The position numbers and the translations under genes are program-made. DNA of 8,340 nucleotides, from positions 1-8,340 of the forward strand of contig JAEEGW010000019.1 of the NCBI GenBank assembly GCA_016280525.1, given 5' to 3'. Positions 1 through 6,241 of this stretch are shown here, one piece after another. Under the pieces are notes generated by a model. It was not told where the DNA came from. It did not search any database and was given only the letters and a program-made list of their open reading frames with translations. Origin of the DNA: Clostridiales bacterium. GTDB taxonomy: Bacteria > Bacillota > Clostridia > Oscillospirales > CAG-272. The stretch's first letter is position 1, and every line of letters starts with the position of its first letter.

Positions 1-1
1 A

Positions 2-418
2 GGCGAAAAGAAATCGCTTGATATGCTCGCTTCCGCCGCGGTCGGCGGCGCGTCCGCTTCCGTTTTCGCGGTCATACTGCTCACCGTGCTTGCCGCGCTG
101 TCGCTTTTGTCGGCTGATCCGGCGTCGCTTTCGTGGCTCGGGGCGGCCGCTCTGTTTTTATGCTGTTTCACCGGCGCGTTCACAGGCGCGCGCTGTACGG
201 AAAAGCGCCCGTTCATAGCCGGGATCATAAGCGGCGCGATGTTCATTGTCACCGTTATGATCGTTTCTCTTATCGCCGCCGGCAGTCTTCATCCGGCGTT
301 CATACCCGCGACCGCGGGCTGCGCTCTGCTCGGCGCTTTTTTAGGGAGCATCCGCCGCGGAACCGGCAGAATACCGGCGTTTGACGATAAGAGGTTTGAG
401 AAATACAGGAACAATTAA
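2..418 (+). CDS. Small four-helix membrane protein, TIGR04086-like (5' partial)
   Basis: Integral membrane protein of unknown function. Counting from the ATG at 23 it has four hydrophobic segments at about residues 11-31, 36-56, 64-87 and 93-113, joined by very short loops, and a basic C-terminal tail (RRGTGR...KRFEKYRNN). Length near 130 residues with four helices matches the TIGR04086 family of Clostridia membrane proteins; this is recognition by layout, not by a catalytic motif. The frame stays open from the ATG to the window edge (reading GEKKSLD before it), and no Shine-Dalgarno sequence precedes the ATG, so the true start is probably outside the window; the Lys-rich stretch would be a normal positive-inside N-terminus. 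The stop TAA (416-418) lies at the very start of an AT-rich intergenic repeat, so the last codons may be repeat-derived. It converges on the sigma/anti-sigma operon. Confidence 0.72.
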   Translation, partial: GEKKSLDMLASAAVGGASASVFAVILLTVLAALSLLSADPASLSWLGAAALFLCCFTGAFTGARCTEKRPFIAGIISGAMFIVTVMIVSLIAAGSLHPAFIPATAGCALLGAFLGSIRRGTGRIPAFDDKRFEKYRNN

Positions 419-442
419 GAATTAAGAATTCAGAATTAAGAA
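418..442 (+). repeat. 25-nt AT-rich repeat, copy 1 (inverted partner at 6918-6942)
   Basis: An AAGAATTAAGAATTC-type sequence whose 25 nt are perfectly reverse-complementary to 6918-6942. It begins on the last base of the TAA stop of the upstream gene, and a further AATTAAGAATTAAG stretch covers the stop itself. About 15 nt downstream comes a GTAGGGG palindromic unit, the same order as at the other copy. Confidence 0.8.
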
Positions 443-456
443 AATCGGATAATGTC

Positions 457-480
457 GTAGGGGAGGGGTCTCCCCTCCCG
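457..480 (+). repeat. GTAG-flanked palindromic unit 1
   Basis: GTAG followed by perfect 8-nt arms GGGAGGGG (461-468) and CCCCTCCC (472-479), loop TCT, then G. It has the same flank and 8-3-8 geometry as the units near 6450-6917 but entirely different arm bases. Could form a hairpin in RNA or single-stranded DNA; no T-tract follows, so not a standard terminator. Confidence 0.7.
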
Positions 481-515
481 CCGTTCCATACCACAAAACA
501 AACTGTGTTTATCCG

Positions 516-542
516 GTAGGGGTCGGCGCCCACGACGACCCG
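516..542 (+). repeat. GTAG-flanked palindromic unit 2
   Basis: GTAG followed by arms GGGTCGGCG (520-528) and CGACGACCC (533-541) around loop CCCA, with one mismatch. Same family as unit 1; its arm type resembles the unit at 6523-6548 (GGGGCGGCG / CGACGCCCC). Confidence 0.6.
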
Positions 543-556
543 TAATAAAATTACAA

Positions 557-598
557 TTATGATCTCGCTTACGCGAACGTTATGAGCGGCTGCGCCGC
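557..598. repeat. Pair of short hairpins separated by TTATGA-type spacers
   Basis: Two small inverted repeats sit just beyond the anti-sigma gene's stop: TCGC-TTAC-GCGA (565-576) and GCGGC-TGC-GCCGC (586-598). Each is preceded by TTATGA (558-563, approximately, and 580-585). The format, tiny GC stem with 3-4 nt loop behind a constant spacer, resembles the larger hairpin arrays at 2667-2792 and 6242-6346. No T-tract, so not a classical terminator. Confidence 0.5.
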
Positions 599-599
599 G

Positions 600-1745
600 T
601 TAAAAGTTAGGGGACGGATAACGCGGGACCGTGCCGTCGCCGTAGCTTAATATTTCATTTGCCGGAAGCGCTTTCCATTCCGGCGTTGACGTTAAGATTG
701 ACGTTATTCTGTATTTTGACAGAACGAACGCGGTCGCAGTACCGTTTATTCCTCTATAACTTTTTACAATATCTCTGCACTCTACGGTCTTTTCTTCTCC
801 GTTTGCCGTTGCTTTTATTATCACGGTGTCCTTGCCGCCCGTGAGGGTCTTTTTATCAGAAGGATTATAAGGATCGTATTCGTCCGGATATTCTCTTATG
901 TCTATATCGTAAAACAGGATTTTATATATTTTCAAAAGCTCTTCTTCGGTCATGTTATACGTCGCCGTGTATTTGCTTATATCCGCCGTATCGTACGTTT
1001 TTATAAGCTTTCCGGTCTTGCTGTCGTAAGAGCTTATTCCGTAATAATCCCAGACTATACTGAAGCTGAAATCGTCGGGCAAAACGATATTATCTTCCGT
1101 ATACTGCGGTATGAATTCATTCGTTTTCATGTCGAGAACGTAACCGGACAGACGCGACGTTTTTGAGCCCCGGTCGGCCGTTACAAGCAGATCGGTCACG
1201 CCGTCGTTATTGTAATCCGTAAGAGAAGCCGACCAGCTGCCGTCCTGTATGACAAGCGGGTTATAAACGGTGTCGTTTTTCATCACAAACAGCGCCGTGC
1301 CGTTCTTTATCAAAGTGACGGCGGGCATTTTTTCTTTTATCTCGTCTGTCGTAACGTTTATATATTCGGCTTCGTCATGCGTCAGAAACTCATAATCTCT
1401 GTATTCGCCGCCGTCATACCAGCCTTTGTTCGCAAGCACCCTGAACAGCGCGGATATCCGCTCGTCTCTTATCTGCGGGTCGCTTTCCGTTCCCTCCTCC
1501 GTCTGCTCCGTTACAACGACGGAATTATCACCGGACGCCGCCGGGTTTGAAATATCGTCCGTCTTTTTTGCATAGTGCGAGAGCACAACGGCAAATAACG
1601 CTATCGCCGCGACGGCGGCGACGGAGCCGATTATCTCGGATACGATATACCTGTTCTTTCTAGGCGCGCTGTACGACGCCGCGTCCGCCAAATATTTGTC
1701 GTCAATACTGTCTATTGCTTCGCTTATAACGTCTTTTTTACTCAT
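600..1745 (-). CDS. Membrane-anchored putative anti-sigma factor partner
   Basis: Predicted single-pass membrane protein of 381 residues, probably the regulator of the sigma factor encoded just upstream. Residues 1-33 are cytoplasmic and carry the DVISEAIDSIDDKYLADAA motif seen in proteins that follow this class of sigma factor in Clostridia; residues 34-57 form a transmembrane helix; about 58-90 is an acidic linker; the rest is an extracytoplasmic domain I do not recognise. Residues 177-187 (DYNNDGVTDLL) look like a DxNxDGxxD calcium-binding loop of FG-GAP/EF-hand type. I chose the ATG at 1743-1745 rather than the longer frame to 1844 because AGGAGGGG (1753-1760) lies 7 nt upstream and the extra N-terminal residues are the sigma gene read in another frame. 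It overlaps the sigma gene by 8 nt, implying translational coupling. Anti-sigma function is inferred from context; no zinc-finger anti-sigma motif is visible. Confidence 0.75.
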   Translation of the reverse strand: MSKKDVISEAIDSIDDKYLADAASYSAPRKNRYIVSEIIGSVAAVAAIALFAVVLSHYAKKTDDISNPAASGDNSVVVTEQTEEGTESDPQIRDERISALFRVLANKGWYDGGEYRDYEFLTHDEAEYINVTTDEIKEKMPAVTLIKNGTALFVMKNDTVYNPLVIQDGSWSASLTDYNNDGVTDLLVTADRGSKTSRLSGYVLDMKTNEFIPQYTEDNIVLPDDFSFSIVWDYYGISSYDSKTGKLIKTYDTADISKYTATYNMTEEELLKIYKILFYDIDIREYPDEYDPYNPSDKKTLTGGKDTVIIKATANGEEKTVECRDIVKSYRGINGTATAFVLSKYRITSILTSTPEWKALPANEILSYGDGTVPRYPSPNF

Positions 1746-2304
1746 TGAAATACCCCTCCTTTTTAAGTTTTTCACGCAGCTTTTCCCTGGATGCGTGAAG
1801 CGACATTTTCGTTTTGCCGAGGCTGACGCCGAGCTTTTTTGCAATATCTTTTTCCTTCATTTCGTAATAGTAACGGAGAATGAAGATACGCCGCGCGTCG
1901 TCGCCAAGCTCCGACAAAAAGCGGTTGAGAATACGCGAAAGCTCCTTTGCGCAGACCTCGCCGTCCGCATCAAAGCCGGACGGCAGGCAGTCCTCAAGCT
2001 CGGATAGCGGCACGACCGGGGTGCCGCCTCCGCGTTTCTGCCGTTTTTCGTCGCGTGCTCTGTTGAGCGCGAGATTGCGCGCGCTTTTAAAAAGAAACGC
2101 GCCGAGCATTTGCGGGTTTGCCGGCGGTATGCTGTTCCAGCTGTGTAACAGCACGTCCGCGCAGACCTCTTCCGCGTCCTGCCTGTTGTGAAGGATACCG
2201 TAGGCGATCTCCGTGCAGACCGCGCCGTATTTGCTTTTTGCTTCGGCAAGCGCTTTTTCGTCACGCTGCATATAAAGCTTCAGTATCTCGCAGTCTTCCA
2301 ACAA
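1738..2304 (-). CDS. ECF-like sigma-70 family RNA polymerase sigma factor
   Basis: Alternative sigma factor of 188 residues that would direct RNA polymerase to its own promoter set. Region 2 spans about residues 11-90, with the family-typical stretches NRQDAEEVCADVLLHSWNSI and RNLALNRARDEKRQKRGGG; region 4 spans about 120-184 with the -35-binding helix-turn-helix at roughly 150-176 (EKDIAKKLGVSLGKTKMSLH). No region 1 or 3 is present. The start is non-ATG: TTG at 2302-2304, or the next codon TTG at 2299-2301, 5 or 8 nt after GGAGG (2310-2314); an in-frame stop at 2317-2319 rules out a longer protein. The TAA stop lies inside the start of the membrane partner gene (ATGAGTAA), the usual sigma/anti-sigma arrangement. 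Its regulon cannot be read from this window. Confidence 0.88.
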   Translation of the reverse strand: MLEDCEILKLYMQRDEKALAEAKSKYGAVCTEIAYGILHNRQDAEEVCADVLLHSWNSIPPANPQMLGAFLFKSARNLALNRARDEKRQKRGGGTPVVPLSELEDCLPSGFDADGEVCAKELSRILNRFLSELGDDARRIFILRYYYEMKEKDIAKKLGVSLGKTKMSLHASREKLREKLKKEGYFNE

Positions 2305-2309
2305 GATCG

Positions 2310-2317
2310 CCTCCTTT
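2310..2317 (-). promoter_or_regulatory. Ribosome binding site deciding a TTG start
   Basis: AAAGGAGG on the minus strand, 5 nt before TTG 2304-2302 and 8 nt before TTG 2301-2299. With the upstream in-frame TGA it shows that the sigma gene starts at one of two consecutive TTG codons, suggesting limited translation. Confidence 0.75.
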
Positions 2318-2375
2318 CATCCGGGCGCCGCCGCCGCGCGCAGCGGCATATACCCGAGCTTTCTGACCCTTCAAA

Positions 2376-2411
2376 CATAAAGACACCGTTTTATATAAAA
2401 AGGTAAGGTTT
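2376..2411 (-). promoter_or_regulatory. Candidate promoter of the sigma/anti-sigma operon
   Basis: Between the terminator at 2416-2444 and the sigma start, the minus strand carries AAACCTT (2411-2405), a TATATAAAA stretch (2399-2391 or so) and CGGTGTCT (2388-2381). An AAC-type -35 with a GTCT/CGT-type -10 is typical of ECF promoters and would fit autoregulation, but the 16-20 nt spacing is not ideal. A sigma-A reading is also possible. Weak call. Confidence 0.3.
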
Positions 2412-2415
2412 TTTT

Positions 2416-2444
2416 AAAAAAAACGTCCCGCAGGGACATTTTTT
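2416..2444 (-). terminator. Intrinsic terminator, possibly bidirectional
   Basis: Perfect stem GTCCC (2425-2429) / GGGAC (2433-2437) with a 3-nt loop. On the minus strand it is followed by one G and eight T; on the plus strand by one A and six T. It insulates the sigma operon from transcripts coming through the upstream protease gene and repeat region. Confidence 0.65.
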
Positions 2445-2522
2445 AATTATAAAATTCTCCTTGCACGTGAAACGGGCGACCGACAGCCCCCGCCCCCTCA
2501 ATCTTTTTGAGATTGCGGGACC

Positions 2523-2562
2523 GGGGTTCCCCGTTGCGAACTCGTGAGCAATGGGGGTTCCC
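2523..2562 (+). repeat. GGGGTTCCCC mini-element, copy 1
   Basis: 40 nt beginning GGGGTTCCCCG and ending GGGGGTTCCC, with inner stem TTGC (2534-2537) / GCAA (2548-2551). Nearly identical to 6810-6850. It interrupts composite element A between hairpin H2 and the GGGAGGGG tract; GGGA occurs on both sides (2517-2520, 2563-2566), a possible short target duplication, although the region is G-rich. Confidence 0.65.
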
Positions 2563-2599
2563 GGGAGGGGTAAGAGGGGGTTTGGGGGGTGTTGAGGGG
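2563..2599 (+). other. G-quadruplex-forming G-tracts
   Basis: Runs of 3, 4, 5, 6 and 4 G at 2563-2565, 2567-2570, 2576-2580, 2584-2589 and 2596-2599, with loops of 1, 5, 3 and 6 nt. This satisfies the usual G4 pattern of four runs of at least 3 G with loops up to 7. Equivalent runs occur in copies B (minus strand) and C (plus strand). Confidence 0.6.
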
Positions 2600-2605
2600 T
2601 GGCCC

Positions 2606-2646
2606 GGGGTTCCCCGAAAACGAGCTTGCCGAGTTTTTGGGGGTTC
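2606..2646 (+). repeat. GGGGTTCCCC mini-element, copy 2 (different inner stem)
   Basis: 41 nt with the same ends, GGGGTTCCCCG and GGGGGTTC, but the inner stem is AAAAC (2617-2621) / GTTTT (2633-2637) with an 11-nt loop instead of TTGC/GCAA. It splits composite element A at hairpin H0; GGGTGG is repeated on both sides (2597-2602 and 2649-2654), consistent with insertion. Confidence 0.55.
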
Positions 2647-2666
2647 ACGGGTGGGGACCACCCAAA

Positions 2667-2792
2667 TGTCGCGTAGCGACACAGATCGTCGCGTAAGCGA
2701 CACCTTATCTTGCCGCAGGCAAACATCACTTGCGAAGCAAACATCACTTGACGTCAGTCAAACATCACGTTCCGCCTTGCGGAACATATCAC
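2667..2792 (-). repeat. Short-hairpin array with GTGATGT spacers
   Basis: Six consecutive small inverted repeats with 3-4 nt loops: stems TGTCGC (2667-2681), GTCGC (2688-2701), TTGCC (2710-2722), TTGC (2730-2740), TTGAC (2748-2761) and GTTCCGC (2769-2785). The last four are each bounded by ACATCAC (2723-2729, 2741-2747, 2762-2768) or ATATCAC (2786-2792), i.e. GTGATGT/GTGATAT on the minus strand. Stems differ, spacers are constant, period is 18-21 nt. It starts right after the protease gene's terminator. Confidence 0.75.
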
Positions 2793-2794
2793 TG

Positions 2795-2821
2795 AAAAAA
2801 GGGGTTTGAAACCCCTTTTTT
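2795..2821 (-). terminator. Intrinsic terminator of the clostripain-family gene
   Basis: Minus-strand GGGG/CCCC stem extended by A6/T6 pairing around a 7-nt loop, ending in T6; it begins on the last base of the TGA stop (2821-2823). The A-tract/T-tract symmetry would let it act on plus-strand transcripts too. Confidence 0.85.
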
Positions 2822-5163
2822 CACATCTCCGGCGTCCAGTATTGCTGGTCGTATATATCCGTAAACCTGTATACCGCGCTGTATTTCGTACCTGACGGCA
2901 GATACACGTCGCTGATCTTCGGCGTGCCGTTTACCGTGTACTGTTCGCCTAACATATAACTGTCTTTGAACGATCCGTCGTATCCGTAGTAATTGCAGAG
3001 GAAGTCTATCTTGTCTCCGTCCTGAAGCGCTGTCGTTTCCTTGGCGACCGTGTCGGTTCCTCCACCTCTGTAATCGTATCTCGCGCCGGCAATATATCCG
3101 TACGGATTCGCGTTGTCGAACACTACTATGAGGTCGGCTCTGTCACCGTTCAGCAGCACGGGGATCCTGCCGCAGATGCGGTAGTTCTTGCCGTCGTCAA
3201 ACGTGTCCGTGTGATAGTACGCGACTATCTGATTGTCTATTGCGAGCCACGTTCCGCCGTATTCACCTATGAGATTGCCGTCGTCGTCAAAATCGAACGT
3301 GTTGTCAAGTCCGAGGTCGATGTAGCCCTCTCCGTCGTCAATAAATACGTTAAGTTCAAGGTCGGATACGAGCTTCCACTGTTCAAGTTCGAGTCCCATG
3401 ACCTTCTTGCCGCCCGAGACCTTCCAGCGCAGCTTCGAGCTGTCAAACTGGTTCTTCGCTACGTACGAAGAAGCGGCGTTCACGTCAAGCGCCTGCAGAT
3501 ATTCGGAGTCTTTCGTAGATTTTCCGAGCAGACTGCCGAGCAGGCTCGATATCATGTCGGACGACTGCGTGCCGGACGAGCTGAAGTTTCCGAGAAGCGA
3601 CGAAAGCGGGGACGACGTTCCGCCGGCGGCGGTCTGTCCCGTCGTTTCATAGCCTGCAAACTGCTTGATGCACTCCGCGTATTCTCCGTCCATGCCTATC
3701 TGATTGTACGTCGCGACAGCCGTGTCGACCTTTGACGGGCTGTTGTACGGGAAGTATATGGACAAGCCGTACGAATTCGTCATTTCTGACGACGTGCGGT
3801 TGTATTTTACCGCGGAAAGTATCTTTTCCGCAAGTTCTCCGCCCTCCGTCGTCTTCATGTTCTTCGCAAGATGGACGAGGTCAACGAGGTCGCGCTTTGA
3901 AGATACCGCGAATTCCCTTGTGCTGCTTCTCGCGTCGGAAACGGTCTGATATTCGTTTGACTTTATCATTTCCGTCGTTTTGGCGGCGAACTCTTTAAGG
4001 CTGTTCGGTACAGTCGCTTCAAGCTCCGCCAAATCAACGAGCGAAAGCGTCGTCTTCTGACCGGAGCAGTTTCTTTGACAGGTGTCCGTATAGTCGTCCA
4101 CTATCATCTGTCCGACCTGAAGCGTGGACATGGACGTGTTCTTTGAAAGCTCGGACAGCCATCTCGTGTAGTACCAGCCGATGCCGGGCTCTGTCTCCTC
4201 GCTCGCTATGAGGTAGTCCGCGTGCTTAGTCAGCATCAGCGCGTTTTCCGCCGTCGCCATAAGGCACGCGTCAAATCCGACGAAATCGAACTTGACTCCG
4301 GCGTTCGTCAGAGCGTTGTTTATGCCGCCTATGCTCATCGCGCCTTTCGACGAGTCAAGCAAGTCGTAGCCGTAACCGCCCGTCGTTCCGCCGCCGTGAT
4401 CCCAGAGTATGAGCTCGTAGCGTGTCGCCGGGTAGTTGTTTTTGCAGTATTTTATAAATTCGGTAAGCGTCGCCGGATCAGTCATGGCTTTTTTGCCGTT
4501 GTCCTTGACGAGCTGCCTTAAACTGCCGTTTTCTATTTTGTATATCTGCGTAGTGGAGTTGCTTATGCCGGACGTTTTCCAGGCGTTGCAGCCGCCGGTC
4601 ATAACTATAACGTTCACCTTGTCGGACAGCGCCGCCTGCGCCATTTCTTTAAGGTCCGCGGACGCCATGCCGTGCTTTGCTTCAAGGTCCGTGCCGCACA
4701 TATACATCATGAGCGTGACGGTGTCCGCTCCGCCGCCGGTCAGCGCGGTGTATCTGTCTCTCGTGCCGCTTGCGACGGACGTGTTGAGCGACGACGCGTT
4801 GTTGGCGTTTCCGCTCCATCCCGTTGAAACGTTGGATCCGGTAAAGCTTGAAAGATAGCTCGTAAGATCGAGCGAACTGCTGCTGCCGCCTCCGAGGACG
4901 TTTGACAAAATTCCGGTAAGACCGCCGCCTCCACCGATGAGCACGGCGACGACCGCTATAATAATACCTATTATCTTTCCGCTGCTGCCGGACGCTCTGG
5001 TCGGGCCTCCGTCTCCGCCGCCCTGCGACGTGCCGGGTCTGCCGGAATATCCTCCGCCGCTGCCGACGGGACCGTTGCCCGTGCCGGGGCCGCGTCTGTA
5101 CGCTCCGGTGCCTTGCCCGGTAACGTTTCTTTCTCTGCCTCTCGGCCTGTAATCATCTGCCAT
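2821..5163 (-). CDS. Clostripain-family (peptidase C11) membrane-anchored cysteine protease
   Basis: Probable surface-exposed cysteine protease of 780 residues. Residues 1-62 are Gly/Arg/Pro-rich and probably disordered and cytoplasmic; residues 63-78 (KIIGIIIAVVAVLIGG) form one membrane segment that anchors the rest outside. The C11 core runs from about 146 (DTVTLMMYMCGTDLE) to 505. The catalytic His is His256 in LILWDHGGGTTGGYG and the Cys is Cys300 in FDFVGFDACLMA, the hallmark pair of clostripain; family members are usually Arg-specific and self-activating, but specificity is not readable here. A Ser/Gly-rich linker (about 506-550) leads to a C-terminal domain with Asp-rich stretches (DDGEGYIDLG, DFDDDGN) of unknown role. 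ATG 5161-5163 follows AAAGGGTGAT closely. It is transcribed alone: its own terminator follows, and the divergent neighbour is the DUF11 gene. Confidence 0.9.
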   Translation of the reverse strand: MADDYRPRGRERNVTGQGTGAYRRGPGTGNGPVGSGGGYSGRPGTSQGGGDGGPTRASGSSGKIIGIIIAVVAVLIGGGGGLTGILSNVLGGGSSSSLDLTSYLSSFTGSNVSTGWSGNANNASSLNTSVASGTRDRYTALTGGGADTVTLMMYMCGTDLEAKHGMASADLKEMAQAALSDKVNVIVMTGGCNAWKTSGISNSTTQIYKIENGSLRQLVKDNGKKAMTDPATLTEFIKYCKNNYPATRYELILWDHGGGTTGGYGYDLLDSSKGAMSIGGINNALTNAGVKFDFVGFDACLMATAENALMLTKHADYLIASEETEPGIGWYYTRWLSELSKNTSMSTLQVGQMIVDDYTDTCQRNCSGQKTTLSLVDLAELEATVPNSLKEFAAKTTEMIKSNEYQTVSDARSSTREFAVSSKRDLVDLVHLAKNMKTTEGGELAEKILSAVKYNRTSSEMTNSYGLSIYFPYNSPSKVDTAVATYNQIGMDGEYAECIKQFAGYETTGQTAAGGTSSPLSSLLGNFSSSGTQSSDMISSLLGSLLGKSTKDSEYLQALDVNAASSYVAKNQFDSSKLRWKVSGGKKVMGLELEQWKLVSDLELNVFIDDGEGYIDLGLDNTFDFDDDGNLIGEYGGTWLAIDNQIVAYYHTDTFDDGKNYRICGRIPVLLNGDRADLIVVFDNANPYGYIAGARYDYRGGGTDTVAKETTALQDGDKIDFLCNYYGYDGSFKDSYMLGEQYTVNGTPKISDVYLPSGTKYSAVYRFTDIYDQQYWTPEM

Positions 5164-5203
5164 AATATCACCCTTTCAGCTGTATTTGGTTTTTTACGCT
5201 TCT

Positions 5204-5232
5204 ATTTTATACCAAAATTTTAAAAAAAGCAA
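5204..5232 (-). promoter_or_regulatory. Candidate promoter of the clostripain-family gene
   Basis: Minus strand TTGCTT (5232-5227), a 17-nt spacer and TAAAAT (5209-5204), within TATAAAAT. The -10 is good (5/6), the -35 weak (3/6). It lies about 40 nt before the start codon in the 164-nt divergent gap. Confidence 0.4.
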
Positions 5233-5276
5233 GACCAATCTGCAAAAACAAGTGCGCTAATATGAAAAAAACAGCA

Positions 5277-5318
5277 TATAATGTTACAGGTGTGCGTTAA
5301 AGTCACACCCGGAAAGGA
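5277..5318 (+). promoter_or_regulatory. Promoter -10, leader inverted repeat and RBS of the DUF11 gene
   Basis: A perfect TATAAT at 5277-5282 with no convincing -35 at the expected distance. Just downstream, GGTGTG (5289-5294) and CACACC (5304-5309) form an inverted repeat with a 9-nt loop, close to the expected transcription start; it could be an operator or a 5' leader hairpin. The RBS AAAGGA (5313-5318) is 9 nt from ATG 5328. The weak -35 plus operator-like repeat suggests regulated expression. Confidence 0.45.
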
Positions 5319-5327
5319 TCTTACTGT

Positions 5328-6188
5328 ATGGCAACCTTTACAAATCAGGCAACTTTGACCTACAACAACACACAGACGCTTTCAAACGTCACGACCGGAC
5401 AGATACTTGAACAGCTGACCGTCGTAAAAACGGCGCTGCAGCAGACGTATTCAGCGGGAGAACGTATAACTTATACGGTTTCTCTTATAAACTCGGGAAC
5501 GTCCGACGACCAGAATCTGACGGTGACGGACGATCTCGGCGCGTTCACGCCCACAGGCATGACGACGGAAGTATATCCTCTGACTTACGATACCGGCTCC
5601 GTTCTCGTACACGTAAACGGCGCGGTGCAGACAACGGCGCAGGTAACGGCCGAGGAGCCGCTGACCATAACGGGAATAACCGTACCCGCCGGCGGAAACG
5701 TACTTATATCGTACGCCGCGCAGGTGAACGGCAGCGCGCCGCTCGTCTCCGGCAGCACGATCGAAAACACCGTGACCGTGTCCGGCGACGCTCTTGCAGA
5801 ACCGATAACGGCGACGGAAACGGTGAGCGTGAGCGAAGCGCCGTATCTGACGGTGGAAAAAACGCTTTCTCCGCTGACGGTAACGGCAAACCAGGATATC
5901 ACTTACACTTTCCTGATCAGCAATTACGGAAACGCCCCGGCGGAGGCTGACGCGAACGTGTCGATAAGCGACGTTCTGGCGCCCGTCCTCACGGGTCTTA
6001 CCGCAACGTATAACGGCACTTTGTGGACGTCGGGCACGGAATACACGTATTCCGAGACGACCGGCATATTCACGTCCGACCCGGGAGCTATAACGGTGCC
6101 CGCGGCAACGTATACGACGCTGCCGGACGGAACCGTGTCCACCACGCCCGGAACGGCCACCCTCGTTCTTGAAGGAACGGTCGGATGA
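5328..6188 (+). CDS. DUF11-type beta-sandwich repeat protein without signal peptide
   Basis: A 286-residue protein with two DUF11/conserved-repeat (TIGR01451-like) domains at about 28-168 and 172-286. Each opens with a LTVxKT motif (LTVVKTALQQTYSAGERITY; LTVEKTLSPLTVTANQDITY) followed by NSGT/NYGNAP and a VTDDLG or ISDVLAP strand, the usual pattern of these surface beta-sandwich repeats. It is Thr-rich, has no Cys and a single Trp. It starts directly with MATFTNQATLTYNN: no signal peptide, membrane segment or sortase motif, so it is either cytoplasmic (for example assembled into a spore layer) or exported unconventionally. Start ATG 5328 is set by AAAGGA 9 nt upstream. It diverges from the protease gene, and no standard terminator follows; a hairpin array begins 53 nt past the stop. 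Function unknown beyond a structural or adhesive guess. Confidence 0.78.
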   Translation: MATFTNQATLTYNNTQTLSNVTTGQILEQLTVVKTALQQTYSAGERITYTVSLINSGTSDDQNLTVTDDLGAFTPTGMTTEVYPLTYDTGSVLVHVNGAVQTTAQVTAEEPLTITGITVPAGGNVLISYAAQVNGSAPLVSGSTIENTVTVSGDALAEPITATETVSVSEAPYLTVEKTLSPLTVTANQDITYTFLISNYGNAPAEADANVSISDVLAPVLTGLTATYNGTLWTSGTEYTYSETTGIFTSDPGAITVPAATYTTLPDGTVSTTPGTATLVLEGTVG

Positions 6189-6241
6189 ATTAAGACGCCA
6201 GGGCGGGGGCTTGACGCGAATTCCCGGACCGCTTACGAGGA

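Larger units (their letters stand above)
2472..2792 (-). repeat. Composite hairpin/C-rich element, copy A
   Basis: Read on the minus strand: six short hairpins (2667-2792), then hairpin H0 with arms GGGTGG/CCACCC (plus-strand 2649-2663), a CACCCCTCAA-type segment, C-tracts (G-tracts of the plus strand, 2563-2599), hairpin H2 with arms CAATCT/AGATTG (2499-2515), then GGGGGC and a degraded palindromic unit near 2473-2497. The order matches copies B and C. Copy A lacks hairpin H1 and carries two insertions of the GGGGTTCCCC mini-element (2523-2562, 2606-2646). Open frames crossing it are incidental. It fills most of the gene-free gap 2305-2820. Confidence 0.65.

Noticed and set aside
565..598. 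Intrinsic terminator after the anti-sigma gene
   Set aside because: The two hairpins have no following T-tract on the minus strand.
1746..1844. N-terminal extension of the anti-sigma frame up to 1844
   Set aside because: It would overlap the sigma gene by about 100 nt and ignore the strong AGGAGGGG site 7 nt before the ATG at 1745; the extra residues are the region 4 coding sequence in another frame.
2391..2747. Minus-strand 118-residue frame and overlapping frames in the 2391-2809 gap
   Set aside because: They read through composite element A and across the terminator hairpin, and different frames are open over the same repeats; no protein-like composition.
3211..3735. 174-residue frame antisense to the protease gene
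   Set aside because: Shadow of the C11 protease gene, whose coding frame is clear from catalytic motifs; Arg/Val-rich with no start signal.
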